Below, one piece after another: positions 32,020 through 42,033 of a stretch of 64,000 nt of DNA. The stretch is from assembly GCA_963978545.1 (NCBI GenBank), contig OZ021727.1, positions 13,891,243 to 13,955,242 on the forward strand, in the 5' to 3' direction. The notes beneath the pieces are model-generated. The model did not search any database. It saw nothing but the letters and a program-made list of their open reading frames with translations, and was not told where the DNA came from. The stretch is from Linyphia triangularis. Its lineage: Eukaryota > Arthropoda > Arachnida > Araneae > Linyphiidae. Both the position numbers and the translations under genes were made by a program. Within the stretch, counting starts at the first letter, position 1; each line of letters opens with the position of its first letter.

Positions 32020-32192
32020 CATCACCTTAAACTATACCAGTAGCACTAATTCGCTGGCTATTATCGGCTCAACCCTGGTCAATCCTGATGTGGACCGTTG
32101 TAGACTGGCCGTTGCTATCGATCTTGGCCAATCTTCCCATAACCCCTGTTTTCGACATTGGCCAATACCGCTGTGCTGCCTGGGTAGGAGTT
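32020..32192 (+). mobile_element. MITE-K, internally deleted copy
   Basis: 'ACCAGTAGCAC' at the left, 'GTGCTGCCTGGGTAG' at the right, and between them 'GGACCGTTGTAGACTGGCCG' and 'CTTCCCATAACCCCTGTTTT'. Both internal blocks recur in the longer copy at 45185-45502. Confidence 0.55.
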
Positions 32193-32777
32193 TAAAAAAA
32201 ATTCAGCCTTTTTTGGAGGGATAGTTTAAATTTGATCTGAGTTTTTAAAAAAAGGGCACAAAATATTTTTCTCCATTCCTGAAATCAAATTTTATACTCT
32301 TAAGAAAGTGTTTCACATCTTACGAGATATCGATCGATCCCTTAGTTCCTGGAGTTATTTGCAATGTTCAAAGAAATGAAACTGGATATTCCATTGCCAT
32401 GACTCATGGATCGATGCTTCCTGACTCATCCGCGAAACTAGGTTGCTATTCCGTTTTGATATGTTCTTATGGGTTTAAAATTTACAGAAACAGATGTGTT
32501 ATTTTTGGATATAAATAGATATTATAAATTTTGTGTTGTCACTGCTTATCATTAAATTACGAAAACTTAACATAAGTCAAAATATTTTTAAATTCAAATC
32601 CATTTCGTGGTCCAAAATATTATAATAAATTAAATTCATCCATAAAACTGCATTTTAGGAATAACTAAAATTTGATTTAAAAAGGCACCCTAAAAAATAT
32701 TTTAATGTAAATTAACGGTTGCTCATCTAAATTCACTTAAAGTGGTCGTAATCTTATTAGGCCTTAGAAAATAATAT

Positions 32778-33481
32778 TGTTACGAATTTTTGTAAATTTG
32801 TAAATATTTCGTAGTGTTAATTTTGTAAATAGTAAAATTTATGTACATTTCGCATAAGGCAGTGCAATAGTTCATCTGAGATTGGCTTCCCTGCAAGATG
32901 GGTATTGATGCTTGATAACGAGTTTTACAGAGGTAACTCTGGGAAGCGAGTTTTAAGGAGCAGGGCATTTAACATTATGGTAATGGCAATCTCGCCAAGT
33001 TGGCGAGATAGAGCCAATTTGGCGACGGTTTTGGCGACTAATTTTTTTCGCCAAACTTGGCGACCATTTGGCGACATTTTCAGTCCCCATGTACATGTAT
33101 AGGACTTTTCGACTACGATCTGGATTCTCCAAATATCTACCTCTAGAAGATTCACGAAGATTCACCTGTCCTATATAAGGCTGACCAAGAGAGCGGGGAA
33201 GTTAGTTGATTTTGAGTCACTGAGTTAGTTGTTAGCTGAGTCCATTAGTTGACTGGAATTACTGATACTGAGTCTCAGTGAGCGTTCAGAGAGTTCCGAA
33301 AGCGAACTGTATTGCATTGTTTTTTGCAGAGATTTAGCAGTTGTGTTGTCAAGTTTTTAACTGCTGTTTTGTGCTCTATTGTTGTGAAAAGAGCTGTATT
33401 CTGTCTACTAGAGCGAGAAGTTAATTTCTGCAACTTTTGATCTGCTTTGGCTTCAAGTCTTTCGAACCCATCCACGCAACA
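32778..33481 (+). mobile_element. Solo LTR, 704 bp
   Basis: Borders TGTTACGAATTTTTGTAAAT and CCATCCACGCAACA with a 4-bp ATAT duplication (32774-32777 and 33482-33485). A TATA box CCTATATAAGG near 33172 is followed by an R/U5-like region. Upstream, 32990-33080 contains at least seven TTGGCGA/TCGCCAA heptamers in both orientations. No internal retrotransposon sequence follows, so it is a recombination-derived solo LTR. Relatives: 13762-14185 and 58772-59386. Confidence 0.92.
33172..33183 (+). promoter_or_regulatory. LTR TATA box
   Basis: CCTATATAAGGC inside the LTR, about 115 bases downstream of the TTGGCGA cluster. The position is consistent with the retrotransposon Pol II promoter. Confidence 0.55.
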
Positions 33482-33599
33482 ATATGTTTATTGCATTGAA
33501 GAGTTCAAGTTATGGGTCATACAAACCTATATAATAACAACAAAAAAAATATCATTTCAAAGGGCGAACGCAAAAGTGTCAAACAGGAGCGTACTGGTC

Positions 33600-34280
33600 A
33601 TAGAGTTGTCCGGTACAAACACCGGGTCGGTCAGTGTCTGTAAAAAATGGGCCAGTTCGGTACGGAAATTTATTATTATTTTAAAGTTTTTTTTCAATAT
33701 AAAGAGTGGCCTTCCTTAGCGTTTTTTTTAAAAGCCTAATGCATTTAAATCCCAATGGTGACTTCCTCTCTCCCCCTGTTGATGCCTTTCGCTTAGTAGG
33801 AGTGATAAGACATTCTAAGAAAAGTAGATGTACTAAGATTTGTATATTTAACTTATTTTATAACATTTAAAGTTATGTCATTACGTTAAGGTTATGTCAT
33901 TTTCTAATAAACCTACCAGTTAAATTCCTGGACATTTAGTTTTTGTCACAAACTATGAACAGTTTATGGAAACCAAGTTCATACAAATTGAGGTATTAAT
34001 AGTAGAGACAGAGAAAATTTGGTTTAATTAAACTAATTATTGAAACAATTCAATTATGAAAATTTATCAATAAAATTGGTAATTGAAATTATTTATTAAC
34101 TGTACATACTTAAAAAAAATATAGTATACTATGGTAATTATTAAAACTAATTACGTAATTATTGAAATTATTTTATTAATAAATAATTATTAAAACTTTA
34201 TTAATGATTTTATGGCAAATTTGGGCCGGCATAAATCAAAAATCACCGGACCGATTTTATGTCCCAGTACCCCGTTGGTG
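33600..34280 (+). repeat. Repeat family I, copy B
   Basis: Begins 'GTCAGTGTCTGTAAAAAATG' and ends 'CGATTTTATGTCCCAGTACC'; collinear with copy A (1077-1740). Confidence 0.7.
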
Positions 34281-34348
34281 TCAAAACATGTATTTGAATA
34301 TTTTGGATTTAGGACTTTTTAACTTATGATGGCAGTATTATGGTGCAC

Positions 34349-34440
34349 TAGGGGGCTCCGCCCCCTGCTCGCTGACGCTCGCCAACCCCCTGGATTGCTA
34401 TGCAATCCCCTTGGCTCGCTTTGCTCGCCTCAAAGTGAAG
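34349..34440. repeat. GC-rich palindrome cluster
   Basis: A roughly 65 per cent GC island in AT-rich DNA. It holds the hairpin AGGGGGC-TCC-GCCCCCT (34350-34366) and the hairpin GGATTGC-TAT-GCAATCC (34392-34408). It also holds four GCTCGC hexamers as paired direct repeats (GCTCGCTGACGCTCGCC and GGCTCGCTTTGCTCGCC). Clusters like this are commoner in compact microbial or organellar DNA; origin unknown. Confidence 0.85.
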
Positions 34441-34509
34441 CATTTAAAATATGCTCTAGCAAAAAGCTATTTCAGCTGCGTAATGCCAAGAAACTGAAAA
34501 CGTTTTCTT

Positions 34510-34990
34510 ATTTATGAAGAGCCAGAATACTTGCCACGTCATTATCCTACTGCTGTCGAGACGCGTTAAGCAGGGACAGTGTGGCAACGTAGTAGAAAGT
34601 TCTTACTACAAAAATAAACACTATTGTACATATATTTAAAAAAGATCGGTTATTTCATTGAACAATTAAAATGTACGGGCTGGTATCGTATGAAGCGCTA
34701 AAATAAATAAAGTTGTTTATCGAAATTTCTTAACGAAGCAATCCTATGTTCGCATAATCTTTTTTGCGATACTTAGAAAATAAAATAAAACAGTGAAAGG
34801 CCAATTATCCGGCATTCAATGAACAGGAATTTTTTGAAAATCAAATTTGGCGAGAAAATTAGCCCTATTTCGCCAAAAGTTTTTTTTAATTTCATATCAG
34901 ATTTTGAAGTTGAGTGGGTGGTTTTATTCGTTATTTTAATAGTTTTCAATTCGTAATAGCTGAATTTCCACTGATTAGAAATGAATATAG
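34510..34990. other. AT-rich spacer
   Basis: A small GC-richer patch (34540-34600) follows the palindrome cluster. A minus-strand 78-codon frame at 34773-35009 is low in complexity and unrecognised. Confidence 0.3.
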
Positions 34991-35203
34991 GTTCAGATTT
35001 ACTGCACAATGCCTCTTAGCGACTTTTTGAAAGTTGGCTATTTAGCGCTGAATGCAACCCGGCTACCTCCGGAACATGTTCCAGCAGATAACTTTTCCAA
35101 AAAGTCTGGTTTATCCAGAATTCCAATCCAAAAGAAATATACACATCTAAGATCTATTTATTCTTGCATCATCGTAACTATTAAATCAATACGTCTTAAA
35201 TAG
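34991..35203 (+). CDS. Weak coding candidate, about 65 residues
   Basis: An ATG at 35009 in good context (GCACAATG) opens 64 codons: MPLSDFLKVGYLALNATRLP, then 'PEHVPADNFSKKSGLSRIPI', ending basic. Residue composition looks natural for the first 45 positions. No domain recognised, no upstream TATA box, no clear donor. It could be a short gene, an initial exon or chance. Confidence 0.2.
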   Translation, partial: VQIYCTMPLSDFLKVGYLALNATRLPPEHVPADNFSKKSGLSRIPIQKKYTHLRSIYSCIIVTIKSIRLK

Positions 35204-35936
35204 GCAATAATTTCTATCTGTAGACTGCAATAAGAGAAACAAAATATAGCGAATCCAAGTTGTTGCTGTTGCCAGATGTATTAGTCAAATTTCAAGAGAT
35301 ATATTGTGATTGGCTAGATTGCTGAATTTGGAATTTCGTGCATAAAGTACATTTAGAAGATTTGTTTGAAGTCATTGCCATTCTGCTCACAGAAATACAG
35401 CCGAATTTGGACGTTACGCAAGAGAATTATATATATAGATGCCAAACAAATGTATACGCTAAAATGTATAACGTTTAATGTAAAATATATAAATAAATGT
35501 AAGAAGGTAAAAGAATAAAAACTATACATCGGCTTCAGGATAACGGATGCGAAAAATACTTTAAAAAAAATATTTTTAAATCATATTTTTAAACTGCTTT
35601 TTAAAGTACCGATACTTTAGAGAGATTTAAAAAATATCCTTAAAACATTTTCCAGAAAATAAAATAATTATTGCACATTTAAATCAATTAGTAGAGTAGC
35701 GCAGTCGGATCAGAATCCTCCCCACCCCTTCTCCCCTCTTTTCCCACTTGCTACATTCATTCATGACTGAAAATTCTTTAGTCAAAAGAAAATAGAAAAA
35801 AAACACACTTTATTTTAACTTACTTATAACGGGGCTCCATGTTTCAAAATGGTTCAATTATAAGTTTTGATATTTCTTAAGTTAATACTAAAAGAAAAAG
35901 ATTGACTCATGCAAACTAACCACTGTGCAAACAAAT
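35204..35936. other. AT-rich spacer
   Basis: Only T/A-rich runs and a C-rich patch (35718-35745). No gene signal. Confidence 0.35.
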
Positions 35937-35942
35937 GCAAAC

Positions 35943-36368
35943 CAGGGTTCCCACGGTCATTGAAAGTCATTAAAAGTGCTTAATATTTTTGAACTTGTTT
36001 TCAAGGCCTTGAAAGTGCTTGAAAATGCTTAGAGGTGCTTAAAAGTCCTTGAAAATGCTTAGAGGTCCTTAAAAGTCCTTAATTTTTGCAGATGTTGTCC
36101 AACTGCAAAATTTATAAAAATTTCAAGTCGGACTTGCTATTTCTGCGTGACCGCCACTTATCTGCACCGTATCGGAATTTTCCGACGTATTTGTATTATG
36201 CATCCACCAATTTGTAACTCTTTTGGTAGAATATACTTTATTAAAAATTTATATATCGACATAATGCCTGAATTTTTTTTTTCAAAGGTCCTTAAAAACA
36301 TTAATTTGGTCCTTAAAAGTCGTTGAAAAGTCATTGATTTTCATTCTGTGATTTGAGTGGGAACCCTG
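35943..36368. mobile_element. MITE-P with CAGGGTTCCCAC ends
   Basis: Inverted ends CAGGGTTCCCAC...GTGGGAACCCTG are flanked by a 6-bp GCAAAC duplication (35937-35942 and 36369-36374). Subterminal arrays of 'TGAAAGTGCTTGAAAATGCT' and 'TCCTTAAAAGTCCTT' motifs occur in both arms. This end type is known from hAT- and P-like non-autonomous elements of many animals. The 6-bp duplication fits neither cleanly, so I leave the superfamily open. Confidence 0.85.
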
Positions 36369-36652
36369 GCAAACTTATCAACGCCGACCTTCGAAAAACG
36401 GCTAGGATGATATCTAATTTTATAATATGGAGGATGATTTTTAAAATAATTTAACCATGATGTCCAATGCGTGAATTCACGCATGAAGTTAAGTCTATGG
36501 GGGTGAAATTGATTTTTAATGGACAGTTCCCGCATTTTTTAAATTTTTTTTTTATTCAATTCTAAATGTACTGAAAAGGTTATAAACATAAAAATTTCTG
36601 CTCAATGAGCTTTTTTTTTTTTTTTTTTTAATTTGCGATCAAAATTACCTTG
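36369..36652. other. Spacer with poly(T)
   Basis: Poly(T) at 36610-36629; otherwise nothing recognised. Confidence 0.35.
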
Positions 36653-36945
36653 TTAGAGGTTGGAAAGAAAACTACCCATTTCGTTGGCGTTGAACGTGAC
36701 GTAAAGAGATCTCAAACATCTTGGCTTGAAATGCAGCAGCGGAAACCAGATTTGCAAGTTCCTCGCAATTCTCGCCAACCTGTACGGAATGTGGCGATGG
36801 TCTACCAACGCCAACTTCTTTAACGATAAGTATTTGGCACAAACCTCACGATAACCATAGAAACGCAGGGATCTGTTTACGTCACGAATTTTGTTGGCTG
36901 TTTTGATCGGACTGGTTTTGGCTCGGTTTTGGGACATTTTCTTTT
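36653..36945 (-). CDS. Weak coding candidate, 94 residues
   Basis: A minus-strand frame from ATG at 36937 (MSQNRAKTSPIKTANKIRDV...) to a stop at 36653, basic and leucine-rich. The block is markedly richer in GC and CpG than its flanks. It contains CGTGACGT-type motifs at both ends, and is followed on the minus strand by a donor-like AACAAG/GTAATT. It could be a short gene, a first exon or a regulatory block. No family recognised. Confidence 0.22.
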
Positions 36946-37084
36946 GTTAATATTTAAATAACTAATTTTTTTAAAAGAACTTTTGTTTATATATTTGGAA
37001 TCAGAAAGAAATTCTTTATAAATATGTACTAATTTCACTCGTTTTTAAATATATATATATATAATTATTATTATTATTTTTTTT

Positions 37085-37241
37085 TTTTTACTTACCTACC
37101 GTAGAAATATCATCTTCATTTGCGATTCAAATCTATATTTAAGAAAATTAGTAAAATAAATAATCAAGATTGACTAGCATTTAGTAAATTTAAATTTTAA
37201 ACTAATAATTTAGATGCAGTCCAGCTGTATACTTGCTGTAC
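37085..37241 (+). repeat. Repeat family J, copy 3 (left part)
   Basis: Matches the 3' half of family J ('AACTAATAATTTAGATGCAG', then 'TCCAGCTGTA') and stops where MITE-1 begins. After the MITE it resumes with 'CGAGCTGCCACTGAT', matching 'CGAGCCGCCATTGAT' of copy 2. Confidence 0.6.
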
Positions 37242-37486
37242 CCTATAATAAACTTCAACTTAACTTGACATCACTAGACGGTAGATCGTCACAGTGCTCA
37301 TAGGTATTTAATCCATTTTGGCGACGTGAAAGCATAATGTTCGCCAAACCACAACCCTGTAGAGAACAAAAGGCTATAAGGTTTGTCGAGAATTATGTCT
37401 TCACTCCGCTAAAATGGATTAACTGCCAATGAGCACGGTGAAGATCTATCGTCTAGTGATGTCAAGTTAAGTTGGAGTTTAGTATA
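37242..37486. mobile_element. MITE-1 copy 2, nested in family J
   Basis: Same ends and internal order as 6358-6605 (CTATAATAAACTTCAACTT / its complement; 'TAATCCATTTTGGC'). The intact family J copy at 18240 shows the empty site between GCTGTA and CGAGC. Confidence 0.85.
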
Positions 37487-37499
37487 CGAGCTGCCACTG

Positions 37500-37940
37500 A
37501 TTTACATACTAAAACATTAATTTAAAATATATGTAAGATAGTAAATACACGGAAAACGTGCGTCAGGATAAAAGATGCAAACGAACTTTTGAAATAGTAA
37601 ACGACTGTTGTTCATGGAATTCTGGATTGTTAAACCTGTAATAGAAACAGATGCATGAACAGCTGCATCTACTTGCAATTGGTTATTAATAGGAGGAGCA
37701 ACTGCCGAGAGGGATTTGGTATTTGTTGAGCTGGTGAAGTACAAATTGTATCTACGATCGAAAGCGGAGGAATATCGAGCAGAAGCGCGCGTGACAATGG
37801 AAACACGTTGCATGGGTAGAAGTCAAAACAGAATCGAGGAAAATCACTTTTTAGGTTCAAGGTCAATGTTATAAAACTAAAGAATAAATTAGAAACACCT
37901 GAAATTAAAAAAAAAAAAAATTCGTTAGAATCTTTCAAAT
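37500..37940. other. Spacer, two overlapping minus frames unrecognised
   Basis: Minus frames of 98 and 89 codons (37517-37938) overlap in different phases. Neither has a recognised motif. Confidence 0.3.
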
Positions 37941-37941
37941 A

Positions 37942-38185
37942 GGCAAATATATATTTTGTAAAATATTTGTACTTACGCAGCTCTTTTGTAATGTACCGGT
38001 CTACACCTGTTCAGAAATGGGAACGTGGGTGGAATAAGCTTTTTAGTGACTGTGATTGAAATTGGCAAATATATATATTGTAAAATGTTTGTAATCATAC
38101 AGCTCTTTTATAATGTACCGGTACAAACAGGTTCAGAAATGGAAGCGGGGGTACAAGGAATTTTTACTGACAGTGATTGAAATTG
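37942..38185 (+). repeat. Two-copy tandem duplication, 122-bp unit
   Basis: 'GGCAAATATATATTTTGTAA' at 37942 recurs at 38064. Both are followed by 'CAGCTCTTTT', 'TAATGTACCGGT', 'TTCAGAAATGG' and 'GTGATTGAAATTG'. About 85 per cent identical. Confidence 0.85.
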
Positions 38186-39121
38186 TTTTTTAAGACAAGG
38201 ATTGGACAGTAAAAATTAAGGGGGAAAGGTTTGAAACCTTACAATAAATTACAAAATGCTGCATTAGCGTACTGTTTTAAATAATTCAATACTTTTTAAT
38301 AATTATATTCCCCCAACCTCCCCTCCAAATTTTTTTCTTCTCAAGTTTAAAGCATTACTTATAATTAGAAACAAAGGAGAGGTAGAGGCATGGACACACA
38401 TGGTAATAACATTGTGCAAACACAAAATTAATTAAAATTGATTTATGGAAATGATTTTTGACTTCTGTGTAATTACATTGATAATATGTTTACACCTAAT
38501 TATAGCTTATAAAAGCATCAAGTCTCTTCTCCCCTTTATTTGTGATGGAATAAGAAAAATGGTCAATGAAAAATTACCGATGCATATGAAGCATGTGTTT
38601 TATAATATAAACGACACATTACTATGGCACATTTATTACTTGTCATGAAGGTCATTAGAGATCAAAACTTTGAAGTTAGTGCTAATATAAAAGACTCAGA
38701 ATCTATAACACATTGAAAAATACTATTCCAATTATTATTACAAAACATTGGACAACAGATGAAAGAAGCTATTGAGACAAATATTCTTTCATAATAACTT
38801 CAATAGAATTATAGAAATGTAAAAATTATAATTTCAATTCGAATTTATGGCAAATTTTCAAGCTTCTCAAAACAATTTTTTTTTCAAAATCCACTTATTT
38901 TTAGGCTTAGGAAAGTACATAGCAATTAGTCTTTCACCTTATATATTCCATTCGTTTTCTCCATTGAATATTTTTACCATGTTTTATAAACAATAATTTT
39001 CTCTTTTGTTTCTAGTCGTGCACCATTTCTACTTAGTTCCAAGATGGAAAGAAAGTGCTTCCTAATTTAAAAACCCTTTCCCAGTAGTTAACAGCAAAAA
39101 CCTTCCTTCTCCTAAATTTTT
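38186..39121. other. AT-rich spacer
   Basis: No repeat partner or gene signal seen. One 67-codon plus frame (38445-38648) begins with a hydrophobic stretch but has no other support. Confidence 0.35.
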
Positions 39122-39800
39122 AGATTTTTGATGTTTTATCCCATTTAAACATTAGGTTCAAGCATTTTGCCTAAGGCCTTTGTATAAACCTAACATCTAT
39201 AAAACTCTGATTCTACCTTTGATTCTTTACGACAGTGAGTACTGGACACTCAACAAATATGAAATAGATAAATTGTCAGTTTTTGTTAGAAACAAAATAA
39301 GAAAAATATATGGAGCCGTTATTGAAAATGGTGTCTGGCGAATAATCATAAAATCTATGACAAATATCGGGAACCTGAAATTGTTAAGAGTGATTACGGC
39401 ATATCTTATTATGTGGTTTCGACATGCATTTAAAACGGAAAACAAACCAGATAAAAAAACTTACATTTAACAACCCCAGTGTCAAAAAAGAGGTTTAAAA
39501 CTTAGTCCGGCGAGGATTCTGCGCCAACAGTAGTTTACACAAAATCGCGCCAAGTTGTGACAACCATAGGCAGTTCACTTGTTAGATAAAAAATTGCGTC
39601 GACTCCAATTTGTTGGCGAAAATCACTTTGGCGTAAAATCCTCACCGGACTTGGAATTTTATCCAAAAGAGACTCGAGGACTTGGAAAAAAAAAGACCCT
39701 AAGAATTTAGCCAGCACAAACTGAAGACACGTGAACCAGACAGCATACGAGAATACGATTATAAAATTAACTGGAACGGTTATCGACACAACGCTATCAA
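39122..39800 (+). pseudogene. LINE relic: reverse transcriptase C-terminal region
   Basis: The plus frame at 39180-39470 reads 'YKTLILPLILYDSEYWTLNK', then 'RNKIRKIYGAVIENGVWRI', then 'LLRVI'. This is the typical post-thumb region of RTE/jockey-type endonuclease-reverse transcriptases ('LYK-LI-P-LLYGSE-WTL', 'ERKILRKIFG-V-ENG-WRIR', 'I--VI---RLRWLGH'). The 'RWLGH' motif is damaged. The frame resumes after a MITE (39504-39651) with 'KRLEDLEKKRP', matching the family's C-terminal 'W-DD-E-DLK'. The 5' end is truncated; there is no catalytic YADD. Dead copy. Confidence 0.85.
39504..39651. mobile_element. About 148-bp MITE inside the LINE relic
   Basis: 'AGTCCGGCGAGGATTCTGCG' at the left and, reverse complemented from the right, 'AGTCCGGTGAGGATTTTACG' form inverted ends that continue with CGCCAA. 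Conceptual removal rejoins the LINE coding order. No obvious target duplication. Confidence 0.7.
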
Positions 39801-39861
39801 AAGTTTAATATCTTAGGTTTTATGTTTTTCTATTAATCAATAATTAACTTCACATCACCGT

Positions 39862-40071
39862 CTAATCTTCTTGGTTTACTAGATCTTGGAAAAGGTAGCA
39901 CTTTTTTCCACCATTAATAACCATTAACGCCACGTCACAATTCAATCTATTCATTACATCACAGACTTCATCAAAGATGCGGTTTTTTCGATAAACACCA
40001 TTTTTCCACTTCAAATCACTATACAATTTATTTCCTTTGCATAGAATTTGACAAGGAAACCCCTTCATCAT
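39862..40071 (-). CDS. Weak coding candidate, 69 residues
   Basis: A minus frame from ATG at 40071 (MMKGFPCQILCKGNKLYSDL..., 'NRIFDEVCDVMNRLNCDVAL', 'GGKKCYLFQDLVNQED') to a stop at 39862. Balanced composition with no low complexity. An in-frame stop lies four codons upstream of the start. The 5' side is packed with SINE insertions. It could be a small gene, the last exon of a gene or a transposon-derived fragment; not recognised. Confidence 0.25.
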   Translation of the reverse strand: MMKGFPCQILCKGNKLYSDLKWKNGVYRKNRIFDEVCDVMNRLNCDVALMVINGGKKCYLFQDLVNQED

Positions 40072-40090
40072 ACTTTTCCATCACCATCCT

Positions 40091-40272
40091 GCCGACCAAA
40101 CGGTATAGTGGTTAGCGTGCTAGCTTCTGGACCGCGAGGTTGCGGGTTCGAGTCCCGTGTTGGCATGGGTGTTTGTAAATGTATGTTGGCTTGTCTAATG
40201 ACGAAATGTTTCGGCGCATTATAGCCCTCGTGTTGCTGACGGCGCCAGATAATCTGAATACAACCAACCAAA
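40091..40272 (+). mobile_element. SINE-A copy 1
   Basis: tRNA-like head GCCGACCAAACGGTATAGTG, with A-box TAGTGGTTAGCGTGC and B-box GGTTCGAGTCC. The body ends in the GGCGC...GGCGCC hairpin and an ACAACCAACCA tail. A perfect 14-bp duplication TCCATCACCATCCT lies at 40077-40090 and 40273-40286. Pol III-transcribed, LINE-mobilised; the anticodon arm is too altered to name the parent tRNA. Confidence 0.95.
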
Positions 40273-40305
40273 TCCATCACCATCCTTAAACTTCCAATCC
40301 TCATT

Positions 40306-40363
40306 CCGGCGCAGTATGGCCCACGTGAAGCCCTTGCGCCAGAAATCGCACCAACCAACCAAT
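40306..40363 (+). mobile_element. 58-bp tail-only retroposon
   Basis: 'CCGGCGCAGTATGGCCCACG' to 'CACCAACCAACCAAT' is bounded by a perfect 12-bp duplication CCAATCCTCATT (40294-40305 and 40364-40375). It corresponds to the last hairpin and tail of SINE-type elements only, without the tRNA head. Confidence 0.88.
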
Positions 40364-40416
40364 CCAATCCTCATTAAATCATCCTTTCAAATCCAATCAC
40401 CATCCATATTCCTCGG

Positions 40417-40596
40417 GCCGACCAAACGGTATAGTGGTTAGCGTGCTAGCTTCTAGACCGCGAGGTTGCGGGTTCGAGTCCCGTGTTAGGTATGGGTGTT
40501 TGTAAATGTATGTTGGCTTGTCTAATGACGAATGTTTCGGCGCATTATAGCCCTCGTGTTGCTGATGGTGCCAGATAATCTGAAAACAACCAACCA
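40417..40596 (+). mobile_element. SINE-A copy 2
   Basis: Complete copy with a perfect 15-bp duplication ATCCATATTCCTCGG (40402-40416 and 40597-40611). It differs from copy 1 by only a few bases, so it is recent. Confidence 0.95.
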
Positions 40597-40642
40597 ATCC
40601 ATATTCCTCGGTCACATGAATTTGGGAAAAGAAACCCCTTTC

Positions 40643-40965
40643 TTAACACATTCGCTGCCGATCACTTATCAGCGCGGAATGTCTAGTAACTCCCTAGTAG
40701 TCTATCCAGATCAGCCTGGACCCGATCGGAGTTGCCCTTCTTTGCTGGAATTGCCTGAAACTGTGTTTTAAAAAACACGAACTTTCAGCCAACCTTAGGA
40801 GGAAGACAAGATGTATCTGATATTTATGTTACATGACAAATATTATTTTGTTACTTCAATTAATTCCAGCATGAACGGAAACTCCAATCGGATGCAGTCT
40901 GATCAGAACAGACTACTGAGGAGTAACAAGACATTCCGCTCTGATACGTGATCGGCAGAAAATAA
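40643..40965. mobile_element. MITE-L, palindromic, TTAA at left end
   Basis: The left arm starts TTAACACATTCGCTGCCGAT. The right arm's reverse complement has 'TTCTGCCGATCACGTATCAG', then 'GCGGAATGTCT', 'CTCAGTAGTCT', 'GATCAG' and 'GGAGTT', matching the left arm over about 100 bp. Roughly 90 bp of AT-rich spacer separates the arms. piggyBac-like by the TTAA end; the right TTAA is not seen. Confidence 0.65.
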
Positions 40966-41110
40966 AATAAAATGCCTGACGCCGACGGTCTTGGACCGGA
41001 GCAGCAACGACAGCAGCGCACGTAACCTCGCAGGAGCTCTCTTTCAAGTCCATATCCTTTACCTCGTCGACATAAAAACTCTCTTAGTCCATGGGTGCCC
41101 ACCTCGACGT
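40966..41110 (-). other. GC-rich block, possible coding fragment
   Basis: The densest GC/CpG patch of this area. One minus frame is open (DEVKDMDLKESSCEVTCAAV + VAAPVQDRRRQAF) between a stop near 41087 and the MITE-L arm. No recognised family. The MITE may have interrupted a coding or regulatory segment. Confidence 0.18.
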
Positions 41111-42018
41111 TAATTGCAAATTTCATAATATATCTCAACACTTTTAAAAACTCAAAAAGCAATCCCAACTTTTAAAATACTCTGTATTCAAGTTAATATA
41201 GCATTCACCCGCAGACAGTTGACTTGTTTGTTATTATCCTGTTCGGTAGATAAGTCATTGTTATGTGCATAAATTCCTATTGTTAAAAGTAGCATTGGAA
41301 ACAATATTATAATAACGATGTGAAATATTTGTTTGTTAGAAGATTTTTGTGTTAGCTCAACAGGCAAAATCATCTGAAACTAGATCTAAAGTATATGACA
41401 GTAAAATTAAAAGTTAAGGGTCTTTAAAGAATAAAATAAGGCACAAACCAATTATCAAAAAAGCCCTAGCGTAAGCAATACATTATCAAAAATAACAACT
41501 GCTTGCTCATAAATTTTATCAAACTGATTACCCTCCAAGTATAATGGTCAGCAAGAAAAAGTCGCGAAGTGTAACAGTTGCCGCCAAGCTATTAATTTCT
41601 TTGGGGTACTTCACAAACAATGAACTGATTTGGGATTACTGGAAAGAACTCCCATTGGGAACAAGTTAGTGTCTGGCAGGTTAAAGATTTTTTTCTTTTT
41701 CTGTTCATAAAATTGAACTTCTTGGCATCTGTGGAACACTGGCACGTTCTTTCATAGTTTTGAAATTATCTCTTTCTTGAATTTAAACTAAGTAAATGAA
41801 TTCTTATGCTACTTTTAAAATAGTATTAGTTAAGGGTGATTGGCTTTCTGCATAATTGAGTGATTTTCGCCTTCTCTTTAAAGCACATTTTCTCCTTCTG
41901 CTTGGCCTAGCCCAGGGGATAGCTCCGCTGTATATCAATGAAATGCCAAAAATAGCATAAGTTATAAAGTCCTAATCCAGGCATTTGACACAAGAAGGAC
42001 AAAACTAAATCTTCTTAG
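41111..42018. other. Spacer, nothing recognised
   Basis: AT-rich unique sequence without repeats or convincing frames. Confidence 0.35.
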
Positions 42019-42033
42019 TTATCTACATCACAG

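Noticed and set aside
40091..40164. SINE-A heads as functional tRNA genes
   Set aside because: A and B boxes are present but the anticodon and acceptor stems are imperfect. Every copy is fused to the same SINE body with target duplications.
40068..40615. Frames of 70-100 codons ('...LTRDSNPQPRGLEASTLTTI...') recurring at 40 kb, 42 kb, 44 kb and 50 kb
   Set aside because: They are minus- or plus-strand readings through SINE-A copies. The conservation reflects the repeat, not a protein family.
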